Position numbers and translations under genes: made by a program. From Aquarana catesbeiana (lineage: Eukaryota; Chordata; Amphibia; Anura; Ranidae): a stretch of DNA of 64,000 bases. The notes under the pieces are model-generated. The model was not told where the DNA came from. It was given only the letters and a program-made list of their open reading frames with translations, and made no database searches. Positions 41,184 to 51,564 of the stretch are shown here, piece after piece. Location: positions 236,262,015 to 236,326,014 of the forward strand of contig NC_133332.1 of the NCBI RefSeq assembly GCF_042186555.1, given 5' to 3'. Numbering within the stretch: the first letter of the stretch is position 1; each line of letters begins with the position of its first letter.

Positions 41184-41345
41184 AAGTTGTATGGAAATAC
41201 ATGGTTTGGTGTAAATAATAGAGCTTATGGTTGTCAAACAGGTTATGCTATAGTAACAAATGCTAGAGTTATCAAAGTCAAACCATTGCCCAAACATTTT
41301 TCGGCACAGGTTGCGGAACTTGTAGCATTGACTAGGGCTTGCGAG
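41184..41345 (+). pseudogene. Retroviral RNase H fragment, N-terminal part
   Basis: The frame reads YGNTWFGVNNRAYGCQTGYAI then VKPLPKHFSAQVAELVALTRACE, which matches the RNase H region preceding the second acidic catalytic segment. It is cut by the hAT insertion after the 8-bp target CTTGCGAG and resumes at 43332 (ELSAGKSVTIYTDSQYALSM). Confidence 0.75.
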
Positions 41346-41719
41346 CAGGGCTGGACTTACCATTGGGCTTGACTGGGCTCAAGCCTATGGGCCCCGCCAA
41401 ATAGGGGGCCCCGCGGGCCCCAGCCGGGTGTACTCGGCTATACTTGGCTAGTTCCGCTCACAGTCACGCCTAGTCCTGCCCTATGATGAACATAACACAG
41501 GGACTGGGCGTGACTGTGAGTACACTCCGCTATGTATGTATATCGGCGGTGCTCGGCTCTGCTCACAGTCACGCCCAGTCCCGCCATTGGACCTGTGTTA
41601 TGTCCATCATAGGGCGGGACTGGGCGGGACTGCGAGAGGAGCCGAGAAAAGCCGACAGGAGCCGAGGTATCTGGGCGGCGCCATATTTAAACTGGAGTGA
41701 AACTGACAAGTCACTGCAG

Positions 41720-42150
41720 TTTAACTGCAGCCTGGGCAAGGCTGCAAATGACACGGACAAGGCTGCAGATGGACACTGATAAGGCTGCAGATAGAGGCTG
41801 CAAATGACACTGATAAGGCTGTAAATGACACTGACAAGGCTGCAAATGACACTGACAAGGCTGCAAGACTGCAAATGACACTGACAAGGCTGCAAATGAC
41901 ACTGATAAGGCTGCAAGGCTGCAAATGACACTGACAAGGGTGCAAATGACACTGATAAGGCTGCAAGGCTGCAAATGACACTGACAAGGCTGCAAGACTG
42001 CAAATGACACTGACAAGGCTGCAAGGCTGCAAATAACACTGATAAGGCTGCAAGGCTGCAAATGACACTGACAAGGCTGCAAATGACACTGACAAGGCTG
42101 CATGTCACTGGCAAGGCTGCAATGTCACTGGGCAAGGCTGCAAATGACAC
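41720..42150. repeat. Minisatellite, ~21-bp unit
   Basis: Roughly 19 units of AAGGCTGCAAATGACACTGA plus C, some truncated to AAGGCTGC. Long open frames on the minus strand here are repeat artefacts. Confidence 0.92.
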
Positions 42151-42414
42151 TGGACAAGCATGCCGATGGTAGCTGTGCAAGGCTCCATTGAGCATTTAAA
42201 TGTAAGTTTTTTTCCTTAAATAGTTTTTTTCCTTAAAATTCCTTAAACTCTTATCTTGAGGTTTGCTGATTGGTTATTGGCAGTTACGTAGTGCCTCATT
42301 TACTGCCGTTGAGAAAACCTGTCTGCATTGGACAGTGATGTAATGGCGGACAAACGGTATCAGAGTGGCGCACTTAAAAGAAAACTAAAGGTTTAAAGTA
42401 ACGTATAGAAGATA

Positions 42415-42940
42415 TTTTTTGCAATATGAGGTAATGCCAAATGTAGACTACACAGTCCTTAGAGACATGCAACTTGTAGCACCACTTAGTGAAAATAATT
42501 TATGGCAGATGAAGGGGTGTAAACTTGTCAACAATATTTACATGTCTCCAGAAAATAAACCAGCGCTACCCAAGTCCCTATACAGGTATGCTGCAGTATT
42601 GACACATGGAGTAACCCATGTGTCAAGCGGAGGGATGGTTGCTATGTTAAATAAAGTTTGAACAACATATGCAAGCAAACTAAGAAAAGCTGTGCAAGAA
42701 ACAGGGAAGAATTGGATGTATTGCTTACCATTAGCTGTTCTCGGCATGCACGTAACACCTAATAAGGAAGGATTGAGTCCTTTTGAAAAGGATGCATGGT
42801 AGGCCATATAAAGTACCCTTATTTCCAGATATATCATCAGGGCAAGAAACAGAACACAGTTTGGCAGAATATATGACTAAATTGTTGAAACAGAAACAAA
42901 TTAATGATGTTTGTTCATTTCCAGGAGGACCAGTACAGAC
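42415..42940 (+). pseudogene. Duplicated retroviral integrase block inside the hAT element
   Basis: Near-identical to 43620-44143, with only a few differences (for example a one-base change near 42708 and a two-base insertion near 42789). It carries the zinc-binding His pair (THGVTHVSSGG) and the C-terminal LSPFE part. It is a segmental duplicate, not an independent insertion. Confidence 0.8.
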
Positions 42941-43584
42941 AAAAATGACACTGACAAGGCTGCATGTCACTGCCAAGGCTGCAATGTCACTGGGCAAGGC
43001 TGCAAATGACACTGGACAAGCATGCCGATGGACGCTGTGCAAGGCTGCATTGAGCATTTAAATGTAAGTTTTTTTCCTTAAATTGTTTTTTTTCCTTAAA
43101 ATTCCTTAAACTCTTATCTTGAGGTTTGCTGATTGGTTATTGGCAGTTACGTAGTGCCTCATTTACTGCCATTAAGAAAACCTGTCTGCATTGGACAGTG
43201 ATGTAATGGCGGACAAACGGTATCAGAGTGGTGCGCTTAAAAGAAAACTAAAGGTTTAAAGTAACGTATAGAAGGTAGGGCCCGAAAGTGACTCAAGCCC
43301 AGGGGCCCCCACCACCCCAAGTCCTGCCCTGCTTACGAGCTCTCAGCAGGAAAATCGGTTACTATTTACACAGACAGCCAATATGCATTATCAATGGTAC
43401 ATGTGTTTGCACAACAATGGAAGAATAGGGGAATGGTGACCTCTAGTGGCAAACCTATTTCACACACTGACTTCATACTAAAATTACTCAATGCAATCCA
43501 ACTGCCCAGCCAACTTGATAAGCTGCAAATGTCAAGCATACACGACACACACTGACCCAGTATCACAAGGAAACAGAAAGGCAA

Positions 43585-44355
43585 ATGAAGCTGCCAAAAC
43601 AGCAGCACAACAACAGATATTTTTTGCAATATGAGGTAATGCCAAATGTAGACTACACAGTCCTTAGAGACATGCAACTTGTAGCACCACTTAGTGAAAA
43701 TAATTTATGGCAGATGAAGGGGTGTAAACTTGTCAACAATATTTACATGTCTCCAGAAAATAAACCAGCGCTACCTAAGTCCCTATACAGGTATGCTGCA
43801 GTATTGACACATGGAGTAACCCATGTGTCAAGCGGAGGGATGGTTGCTATGTTAAATAAAGTTTGAACAACATATGCAAGCAAACTAAGAAAAGCTATGC
43901 AAGAAACAGGGAAGAATTTGATGTATTGCTTACCATTAGCTGTTCTCGGCATGCATGTAACACCTAATAAGGAAGGATTGAGTCCTTTTGAAATGATGCA
44001 TGGTAGGCCATATAAAGTACCCTTATTTCCAGATATATCATCAGGGCAAGAAACAGAACACAGTTTGGCAGAATATATGACTAAATTGTTGAAACAGAAA
44101 CAAATTAATGATGTTTGTTCATTTCCAGGAGGACCAGTACAGACAGATGAGAAAGTTCAAGTAGGAGATTGGGTCTTGATAAAAGTCATAAAGAAAAAAC
44201 TTTGGCATTCCCCAAGGTGGGAGGACCCTTTTGAAGTCCTTCTAACCACCCCTACGGCAGTAAGGGTTGCAGAAAGGTCTGCCTGGATTCACCAGTCCCA
44301 TTGTAAAAAGGTCCTACAGGCAGAACAGGGTCAGCAGGCTAGGGAACCCCAGTAA
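43585..44355 (+). pseudogene. Retroviral integrase remnant, catalytic core deleted
   Basis: The N-terminal zinc-binding part (LYRYAAVLTHGVTHVSSGG) ends in a stop at 43864-43866. Immediately after, in another frame, comes the C-terminal half (KEGLSPFEMMHGRPYKVP, VGDWVLIKVIKKKLW, RWEDPFEVLLTTPTAVRV), ending at 44355. The DD35E core between them is missing, so integration activity is lost. The C-terminal GDWVL and FEVLL blocks are typical of gamma-type integrases. Confidence 0.82.
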
Positions 44356-44459
44356 GTCCGGCTACAAAGGGAGGTCTCACACACGTGGGATCTGTCTCAA
44401 ACCGGTGAAAACTCCCACACCCTGTCCCCTGGAGTTCTGTAGCTAGTTAGTATGAAAGG

Positions 44460-45460
44460 GATAGTGATTATCTTGGGGATACTGGTGACTCTAGGGTAGA
44501 CATCTATACGAGGAGGCAGAAGGGGGAAAGTGGAAGAACCTCTAGAGTGGGCAAGTACTGGAAAGGCTTTAAACCTAACATTCATAAAAGGAGTAACCAG
44601 TACCATTTTATTTGATTTCTACCAGGTTGTGGACTGTGGAGACATGACCAAAGCTAGTAAACTCTTATAGGAAGACAAATATGTTTGTTATCTCCTAGGG
44701 AGAACTGTGTGCTCAACATGGGACCAAGTTCTGTGAACCACGGCCCATCATGGGGGTATAATCTTCCACACATAGGTGGCCTAAAGGAAAGACTGACCAT
44801 AACTAAAGGAGCCAATTCCCCTTGTACTCATTCAAAAAAATTGCATTCAACTATTGATTACTGTGGTGGAACCCAGGCCAACAGACCAGAGGCTGTATGC
44901 TATCGGTGCCTGGATAACGGGTACAGACCCTACGGGTAAATTCTTCTTGGAAGTAGTAAAAAAAAATGACACTCATGAGGCTAGAAATAGACTTGAGGAA
45001 ACTAAAAAGAGAGAAGAGGGTAACCTAAAGGTAGAACATCTAGGAGAAATTGTCAGATTCACAGTTAAAACCCTAAAAAAGGAAAACTGCTTGGTTTGTG
45101 CGGAAGCCAGACCACATTTAGCAATGGTCCCTTTTCCTCTAGATAATAACACAGATCCAGAAGGTTTGAAGTGTATGTTATGGTTATATAACAAGATTTA
45201 TAAACCAGAAGCAAATTCTACCTGTCACACATTGAATTTGTTGTTCCCCCAGGTGCAGAGACCTCAGATACCTCCGGCGGTCACAGCGTATCCTGGTAAC
45301 TTTACTTGTTTTGCACTCCCAGGGAATGAGAGAGGGATAGGCTTGGGGTCATTGTCAAATGATTACAGTATGGAGAGGATTAACAAGAGCAATGGTGATT
45401 GGGTTGAACATGACACTCAGAGAGCTGATGTCTGATGGATGTGTGGGGATAAGAAGCTGC
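44460..45460 (+). pseudogene. Retroviral env surface subunit remnant
   Basis: Several broken frames follow a hydrophobic leader-like stretch near 44460. The best preserved frame (44854-45435) has a CxxC motif (ENCLVC), typical of gamma-type surface subunits, and several potential N-glycosylation sites. Multiple stops and frameshifts make it non-functional. Confidence 0.6.
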
Positions 45461-45757
45461 GAGCTAGAATCACAGCCAATGCCTGAAGGGATTGCCCAGC
45501 TAGCTATGCCCCTGAGAGTCCTGTCAGAACACCCATGGAGCAAAAATCACAAACTATACCAAAGGAACACCTCCCCTAAAGGATCATTTGACTCCCAGGT
45601 ATACATAGACGAGATTGGAGTTCCACGGGGGGTGCCAAATAAGTTTAAGGCCAGGGACCAAGTGGCAGCCGGGTTCTAGGCTCTGTTTTTCTGGTGGGTT
45701 ACTGCAAATAAAAATGTTCACTGGATTAATTACATTTATTATAACCAACAGTGATTT

Positions 45758-46117
45758 GTGAATTACACTAGAGATGCAGTAAAAGGCTTACCTGAAAAAT
45801 TAGCCCCCACGTCACTAATGGCTTTAAACATGGTCCTAGCTGAAAGAGGAGGGGTATGCAAAATGTTTGGTAGTCTGTGCTGTACTTTTATTCCCAACAA
45901 TACAGCTCCTGGAGGGACCATAACCAGAGCTCTGGAAGGACTAACAGCCCTATCGAATGAATTGGCAGAAAATTCAGGCATCATTGACCCATTCACGGAC
46001 TGGCTTGAAGGTTGGTTCGGGAAATGGACTGGACTTATCACATCATGTTTGATCTCTATTGCCGTGGCTTTAGCCATCTTGGTGACTTGTGGATGTTGCT
46101 GCACTCCCTGTATTTGA
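45758..46117 (+). pseudogene. Retroviral env transmembrane subunit remnant
   Basis: An open frame with the CX6CC motif (CKMFGSLCC) just after a heptad-like helical region, a second helical part, and a C-terminal hydrophobic membrane span of about 20 residues followed by a Cys-rich end. This is the layout of gamma-type transmembrane subunits. The fusion-peptide end is missing or in another frame, so this is a fragment of a dead env. Confidence 0.78.
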
Positions 46118-46302
46118 GGACTTTCACAAAAAATTGATTGAAACCGCAATCACAAGAACAATGTATCAAGCCCTTCCTGCCTCTGAGGAGACCTGTGTGG
46201 ACATTGAAGCTCAACTTAATAACATACAGTCTGAATGTGCATAAAACACAGGGACTATCATCGAAATGTGTTGAGATAAAATAGCCACACAAGAGGAGGG
46301 AA

Positions 46303-46744
46303 TGTTGGAAAAGTTTTAATGTTTATTGTGTGACTATTGCATCTAAAATGGAGACTGATTTTTAAAATGGCTTCTAAGGACACGTTGCTTTAACTTGTTT
46401 TTGTCTTTCGTCTCAACTAATGCCTGTAATAGTAATAAAGTGAATGATAACTGTCTAAGGCAAGAAAACCACAAGCTTTGCTATATAAGGGAATAGATTG
46501 TAAAAAGGCACTGCGATTGGCAATAAAGCTGTTATGCATCATGAGCCACCAGTGAACTTTTAGCCAATAAGATTCTGTTTGTTGATCTTATGAAAAGGTC
46601 TCACATCCTGCTGTGTGTATGACTTCTGCTTTTCTTCTTGGCATGTAACGATCACCCATTTGTATCGGTACATCTGAAATAAATCATCTTGCTTTCATAA
46701 TACTCAGAGTTGTGACTGATCTCGGGTGAAGAGTTTTCCTGTCA
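46303..46744 (+). repeat. Endogenous retrovirus 3' LTR
   Basis: Preceded by the purine tract AAGAGGAGGGAA. Starts TGTTGGAAAAG, has CTATATAAGG (46481-46490) as TATA box and AATAAA at 46678-46683; the end is placed at the next CA (46744) and is approximate. Confidence 0.65.
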
Positions 46745-47276
46745 AGAGGATGGATCTCTAGCAGATTGACAGACTCAGCTCTGTTGCTGTGTGAAGGAGG
46801 GAAGAGGCTTGGGGGCTGGCGGTGAAAGATGTACAGACTGTGGGGGATTTTTCAGTCTTTACAAACCCTAGTCATTATTTGTCAGTGGGGTGAGCACTTG
46901 GAGAACCAGTTGATACTGAGTGAAAAACAGGATTGTGGGTCCTCAACCAAAGGCAATTTTTTTGTATATGGGGCTGTTCATGCCATACTACCTTATGTAA
47001 AGGTCACATATTGCATGTGTTAATAAAGGGAAGCATAATTACTAGGTGGCCTCCCTCTTGGATCCACATTATGAAGCCAAAAGGGAAGATCTCTTCCCAC
47101 AATCCCAGATAGTGTCCAAAATGTAGCACTTCAAGGATGTCCTTTAAAAAAATGCCTTGCTGTGGCATGGATTCCTCTGTTTACCATCAATTTGCTGCAA
47201 GATTTGCATGCAAATGATTTTTATGGATTTGTCATTCTCTGGGCAAATTGAATATGGTCTGATCTACTCTTTGCTA
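46745..47276. other. No gene seen
   Basis: Sequence after the retroviral LTR. No recognisable coding or repeat signal apart from short AT tracts. Confidence 0.4.
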
Positions 47277-47969
47277 TTTAATCACTTCCCGTCTGACCTA
47301 TGTACAGTGTATAAATAGACAGACAATCATGTACAATGGCTGGCTGCTCTGATATCACTGTATGTCAGTGCAGCCAGCCATTGTCTCTGATCACCGCCAT
47401 AGCAAATAAATGTCACCAGACCAATGAAGCCAGTCACAGTGTCCCCAATTGCCACCACGCCAGTCATCAAGGTTTCGTTCACATGTGCAATGCTCTCAGA
47501 AGAGCGATCTGTATATCTTGATACACAACACATAATGTCCAGTACATAAGCAGTTTACCTTTATTTGAAAAGGTCTCACACATGTGGTATTGCCATGTTC
47601 AGGAGGAGTTGCAGCATGTGTTTTGCGGTGAAGTATGCCCGTGCTGTGTATGAAAAATTATCTTTTTAAATTGCCAACTTTATGTAAAAAAATGTTTAAA
47701 ATTTTCTTTCCACATTTTCCAAAAACTTTTAGCAAAAAAAAATGAAGTCTTCAAAAGACTCAGCATGCTTCTTAAAAATACCCTGTGCTCCAGGGCCTCC
47801 AAAAATGCGTTAGGTTGTCAGGAAATTAAATGCTAAATTTCTGCCCCTAGAAGGCCTGAAGGTGTTCCCTGGTTTAGGCTGTTGGGCTTGTGAAACAGTT
47901 TCACACATGTGGTATTGTCACACTCGGGAAGAGTAGCAGAATGTGTTTTGGGATGTAATTCTAAGTATG

Positions 47970-49213
47970 GTGCCAACTCGGCATCCTCCCTATTTGCTAA
48001 ACGCCTAATGTGTGGCCTATGATGGGATCATTTGGTTATTATTGCCGATGGGGAGGGAGGGCCTTGCACCATGGGAGGGGGTCTCTGGAAGGCCCAGAGG
48101 ACTATTCAGTGGAGACGCTTATGGAGTCCCAGTGTGATGTATTGCTGTTGGGACGATAGAGAGGTCATGTAACTCTGTTCATGATTGAGGTATGTAACCA
48201 GCATGGTGGATACTTCGGATAGCTGTATGTTTTGCCTCATTAGGTGGTTTGATTAAGATTTTTTGTTTGTGTGCATCTTTTTAATTATAGTATTGGTTGG
48301 AAGTTTGTTTGAAAAACTTCATGATGAGACTCTCCCTAATTACACCTGCTATTGTGTGATCATCCTATGGAGTTTGATGGTTAGTGGATTCATCCTCTTC
48401 TGTTTTCTATTATAAGAAGATTTTTAGTCTATATAGAGAAAATGATACTGAATGTGCTAATTTACATCATTTGTAGGGCCTATTGGTGTGACAGATAAGC
48501 TGTGGAAGTGCTAACCTGGGTACTTGCCACCCTAGTGCTAGGTGAGTGACTTATTTTAATGCAGTCAGTTAGGTCTAGGTTTAATGGTCTGATATTTCCT
48601 GACTAATATTAATACTATGTTTGAACCTAGCTCCCCATTCGTTTTGATGTGAGATGATTCATCCTGGTTTGGAGGCCCACATGGGTGCTTTCTCCCTTTG
48701 GTTGGTTCCTGATTTGCTTCCCCACAGCCTGGATAGATGTGACGGCCTATTTCTCTCCTTTTTTTATTTTCTGCGCTTGTAAATATTTGTCCTGTTTTTT
48801 CTTCTTTCTTTCCCCCTTCTGGTATTCTCCCTTTCCCCTGCTGGAGAGATTATTCTTGTTTGGAGCTTTATACGGTATGTCGATTGTATACATACTTATG
48901 CATCATTTTAATGTTTTAATTTTTTTGAATTTCTAGAATCAACATAAAGTTTCTTGAGAAAAATGTCATATGTGAACGTGAAGTCCTGAAGAAGCTGCTT
49001 TTAAAGCGAAACAGGTTGACGGTGTAACCTAAGACATTAATTCATTGAAGAAGTTTTCTACTATGAATCTGATATGTGATTAATATTGACTGTAAACACT
49101 TTTAGTTGGGTATTTTATGCAAATTTTGTAAAACTATGGTATTTTATATTTTGTAGTTCTTATTTGTTACCGATCAGTCATCCTAGACTACCCATCACTT
49201 TTTTTACTCATTT
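47970..49213 (+). mobile_element. Hammerhead-like non-coding retroelement with 16-bp target duplication
   Basis: The perfect 16-bp duplication TGTAATTCTAAGTATG (47954-47969 and 49214-49229) brackets a 1,244-bp insert. The insert breaks the tandem repeat exactly where the uninterrupted unit would continue CCTATGC. It has no credible ORF. A hammerhead-like motif lies about 240 bp from its right end, similar to the layout of the element at 5271-12399. Confidence 0.75.
48974..49025 (+). ncRNA. Decayed hammerhead ribozyme-like motif
   Basis: CTGAAGA (a permitted core variant) is followed by AGCTGCTTTTAAAGC (degraded stem II), GAAAC, and GGTTGAC where GAAACGCGTTGAC would be expected. Conserved spacing supports descent from a hammerhead; stem II pairing is weakened, so activity is doubtful. 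Confidence 0.45.
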
Positions 49214-49599
49214 TGTAATTCTAAGTATGCCTATGCTTTATTTTAGAAATATCTTATTAATTGACAAATTTGTGTAAAAAAAAAAAAGATTTTTTTTTTT
49301 GTTCCGCCTTTTCTAAAAACCTGTAGTAAAAAAAAAAGTCTTCAAAAGACTCACCATACCTCTTAGAAGATACCTTGGATGTTTACTTTCAAAATGTGGT
49401 AATTTTTGTGGATGTTTCCACTGTCCTGGTGCTCCAGGGCCTCCAAAATTGTGATAGATAGTCAGGAAACTAGATGTGTAATTCATGCTCCTAGAAAGCC
49501 TCAAGGTGCTTCTTGGATTTTGGGCCCCTCTATTTGGCTAGGCTGTAAACAAGTCTTACACATGTGGTATCCCCAAAATTGGTTGGAGTATCAGAATGT

Positions 49600-49824
49600 A
49601 AAAACAATTAATTATCTGTAGTGGGTGGGGCTTTAAAGCGGTTGTTCCCATTGGTGTATTCAAATATATCATAAAATATATATATATATACATTTATATA
49701 AAAAAATATTTTATTTATACATATAATATGTCATATCAAAAAACAAATACCAATAAACATACATAGATAAAATAAAATTTCCATGTATCAGATATAATAT
49801 GGCGTAAGTCATACGGAAGCTGCC
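49600..49824. mobile_element. Short AT-rich retroinsertion with 11-bp target duplication
   Basis: TATCAGAATGT occurs at 49589-49599 and 49825-49835 and brackets 225 bp of mostly A/T sequence that begins AAAAACAATT and includes GGGGCTTTAAAGCGG. It may be a SINE-like or processed fragment; no promoter or tRNA-like box was found. Confidence 0.6.
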
Positions 49825-50229
49825 TATCAGAATGTGTTTTGAGGTGTAATTCTAAATATGCCTATGCTGAATGTTAGAAATATCCTAATTGACAACATTG
49901 TGTAAACAAAATACATTATTTTCTTTCCTGCATTTTACAAAAATGTGTTTAAAAAAATGACATTTTCGAAAGGCTCACTATCCCTTTTAGAAAATACCTT
50001 CACATGTTTGCTTTCCAAAATGTGGTCAGTTTGTGGGTGTTTCTCCTGTGCTGGCACTTTAGGGACTCAACTAATATGACAGACAGTCAAGAAATCAGAT
50101 GTGTAATTTATACTCCTTTAAAGTCCAAAGGTTCTCCTTGGATTTGGGGCCCCTCTGTGCATTTAGGCTGTGAAGAAGTCTCTCACATGGTATCCCTATA
50201 CTCTGGCAGAGTAACAGAATGTGTTTGGG

Positions 50230-50792
50230 GGATCGTACACACGATCAGATTTTCCGCGGACAAAAACCTCAGACTTTTGTCCGAAGGCTTGTGCCTGGAT
50301 TTTGTCTTGCATACAAACGGCAAGGAATTGTTGGCCAACAAACACGACATAGTGACATACTATGTGGTTTTTCAGCTCTTTAGCGCCACCCTTTGGGCTC
50401 CTTCTGCTAATTTAGTGTTAGAAGTTTGGTGAGTGTTGATTCGCGCTTTTCATTTCGCGCTTTTCATTTTGTGCTTTTGAGTTCTTTTCTGAACAGCCGT
50501 TTGTCAACCAGATATGTTGCGGAATTGGAGGAGATCTTGTGTTATTTATTATTGGCCTTGGAGTTATTGCTTTGACCCAAGTCTAGTCCAGGAACAGGAG
50601 AAGGAGGAGTTCTTGGACCAAAAATTGGTTGCTTTATTAATCGTGACCAATTATGTCATATGCCTTTGCTGTGGGAGCTCCAGGAGAATAATCCAGATGA
50701 TTTTTGGAATTATCTCTGGATGACGGACCCCTGCTTTCACCAACTCTCGGCATTTTTGATTCCCTATATTAAGAAGCAGGACACATGCATGA
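50230..50792 (+). pseudogene. Harbinger 5' fragment (copy 3), truncated in nuclease exon 1
   Basis: It carries the TIR-like ATCGTACACACGATCAGA, the GCCACCCTTTGGGCTCC leader and a partly deleted leader hairpin (CTTCTGCTAA then TTAGAAG). The start of nuclease exon 1 follows (MTDPCFHQL-like reading near 50718-50792). Homology ends at ACACATGCATGAG, where the LTR-element sequence begins. Confidence 0.75.
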
Positions 50793-50814
50793 GACTTATG
50801 TTAGCACAAAGCAC

Positions 50815-51564
50815 AACCTGATGCCAGCTGAAGAGTGCTCCACTATATCTGAATCAGATATCCCATCCGATCGGATCTCTGAACTGTTCTCAGATACTTT
50901 GTCATGGACTGGAAAGTGGACTGATAGTGAAGAGGAGCAATTGTGTGATTTAGAGGAGGATGACGTTCTTCCTGTGCAAGCTGCTAGTGTTAAAATTTAA
51001 CTATCTACCAGTACAGCACCACGTCTGTGCCTGACCTTCTCCTTTAAGGAAGACCGTTGGGCAAGTTGGGCTCCCAAGGTTATTATACCTAAGGCAACCC
51101 AATTGACTAAGTCTTGTTGCAAACCTGACCTTGTTGCTGGACACCGGGTCCAACGAGTTCCTGACACACAGGTTTTACCTGGATGTGGAGACCCTAAAAT
51201 GCTGCCTAGGCTGTCCAAGCTACAGCTTATTGTCATCAAGAAGGTGGCCGAGGAGTATGGCTATCTGTACCATTATGTACCTGCTCAGTTAGAAGAAGAG
51301 ATTCAGGAAAAGAAAGCACAGTGGGTGGATGTTGCCATTAAGAGTTTTCTTAAAATCCCTCTTCACATTGACTTCAAAAAGTTGTCACCGAGGTGTGCTG
51401 AAAAGTATACTTCTGTCTCACAAACCTGGGACTATGGTCGTCAAATCAATCCGGATTGTGTGATTATTCATAGGCCTAATAAGAAGGACTTCCAGCATTA
51501 TATTACCACTGTTGATGCAAGTGGGATATCTCTACAGCTACCAGACCCCAGGTATTACTGGTGA
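50815..51564 (+). pseudogene. Unrecognised LTR-element protein, C-terminal half (copy 2)
   Basis: The first part (50785-51000) is acidic and Ser-rich (ECSTISESDIPSDRISEL), aligning with the acidic part of copy 1. After one frameshift near 51000 the second part (to 51564) has LPRLSKLQLIVIKKVAEEYG, YHYVPAQLEEEIQEKK, HIDFKKLSPRC and ends DASGISLQLPDPRYYW. It aligns over about 120 residues with 36425-36780 of the other copy, including DCVI.HRPNKKDFQHYITTVD-like order and the identical stop position. No known fold is evident; the mixed basic/aromatic composition suggests nucleic-acid or capsid binding (inference). Confidence 0.6.

Larger units (their letters stand above)
41346..43331. mobile_element. 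hAT-type element inserted in retroviral RNase H, internally duplicated
   Basis: Termini CAGGGCTGGACT and AGTCCTGCCCTG. The target duplication is CTTGCGAG (41338-41345) and CTTACGAG (43332-43339), one mismatch. Inside: a palindromic segment (41455-41640), a ~21-bp minisatellite AAGGCTGCAAATGACACTGAC (41720-42150), an AT-rich tail, a block of retroviral integrase (42415-42940), then a second copy of the tail (42942-43276). There is no transposase. Confidence 0.75.
41184..46744 (+). mobile_element. Decayed endogenous retrovirus, 3' half, gamma-type env
   Basis: Order: RNase H piece (41184-41345), hAT insertion (41346-43331), rest of RNase H (43332-43560), integrase pieces (43618-44355), surface and transmembrane env (44460-46117), purine tract (46291-46302) and 3' LTR (46303-46744). 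The 5' LTR and most of gag and pol are absent or lie beyond the minisatellite insertion. All genes carry stops or frameshifts. The env CxxC and CX6CC motifs point to a gamma-type (type-D-like or epsilon/gamma) envelope. Confidence 0.82.
47277..50229. repeat. Tandem ~330-bp repeat array with two retroinsertions
   Basis: Shared blocks recur in order: TCACACATGTGGTAT, CAGAATGTGTTTTGGG, TGTAATTCTAAGTATGCCTA, GTCTTCAAAAGACTCA, CTCCAGGGCCTCCAAAA, GGTTTAGGCTGT. They occur near 47570-47970, 49214-49600 and 49825-50229. A further inverted block CAATGGCTGGCTG/CAGCCAGCCATTG lies at 47335-47385. Insertions at 47970-49213 and 49600-49824 split the array and carry clear target duplications. Confidence 0.7.

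Noticed and set aside
41569..42195. Long minus-strand open frames rich in CQCHLQP repeats
   Set aside because: By-product of the ~21-bp minisatellite, whose unit length is a multiple of three.
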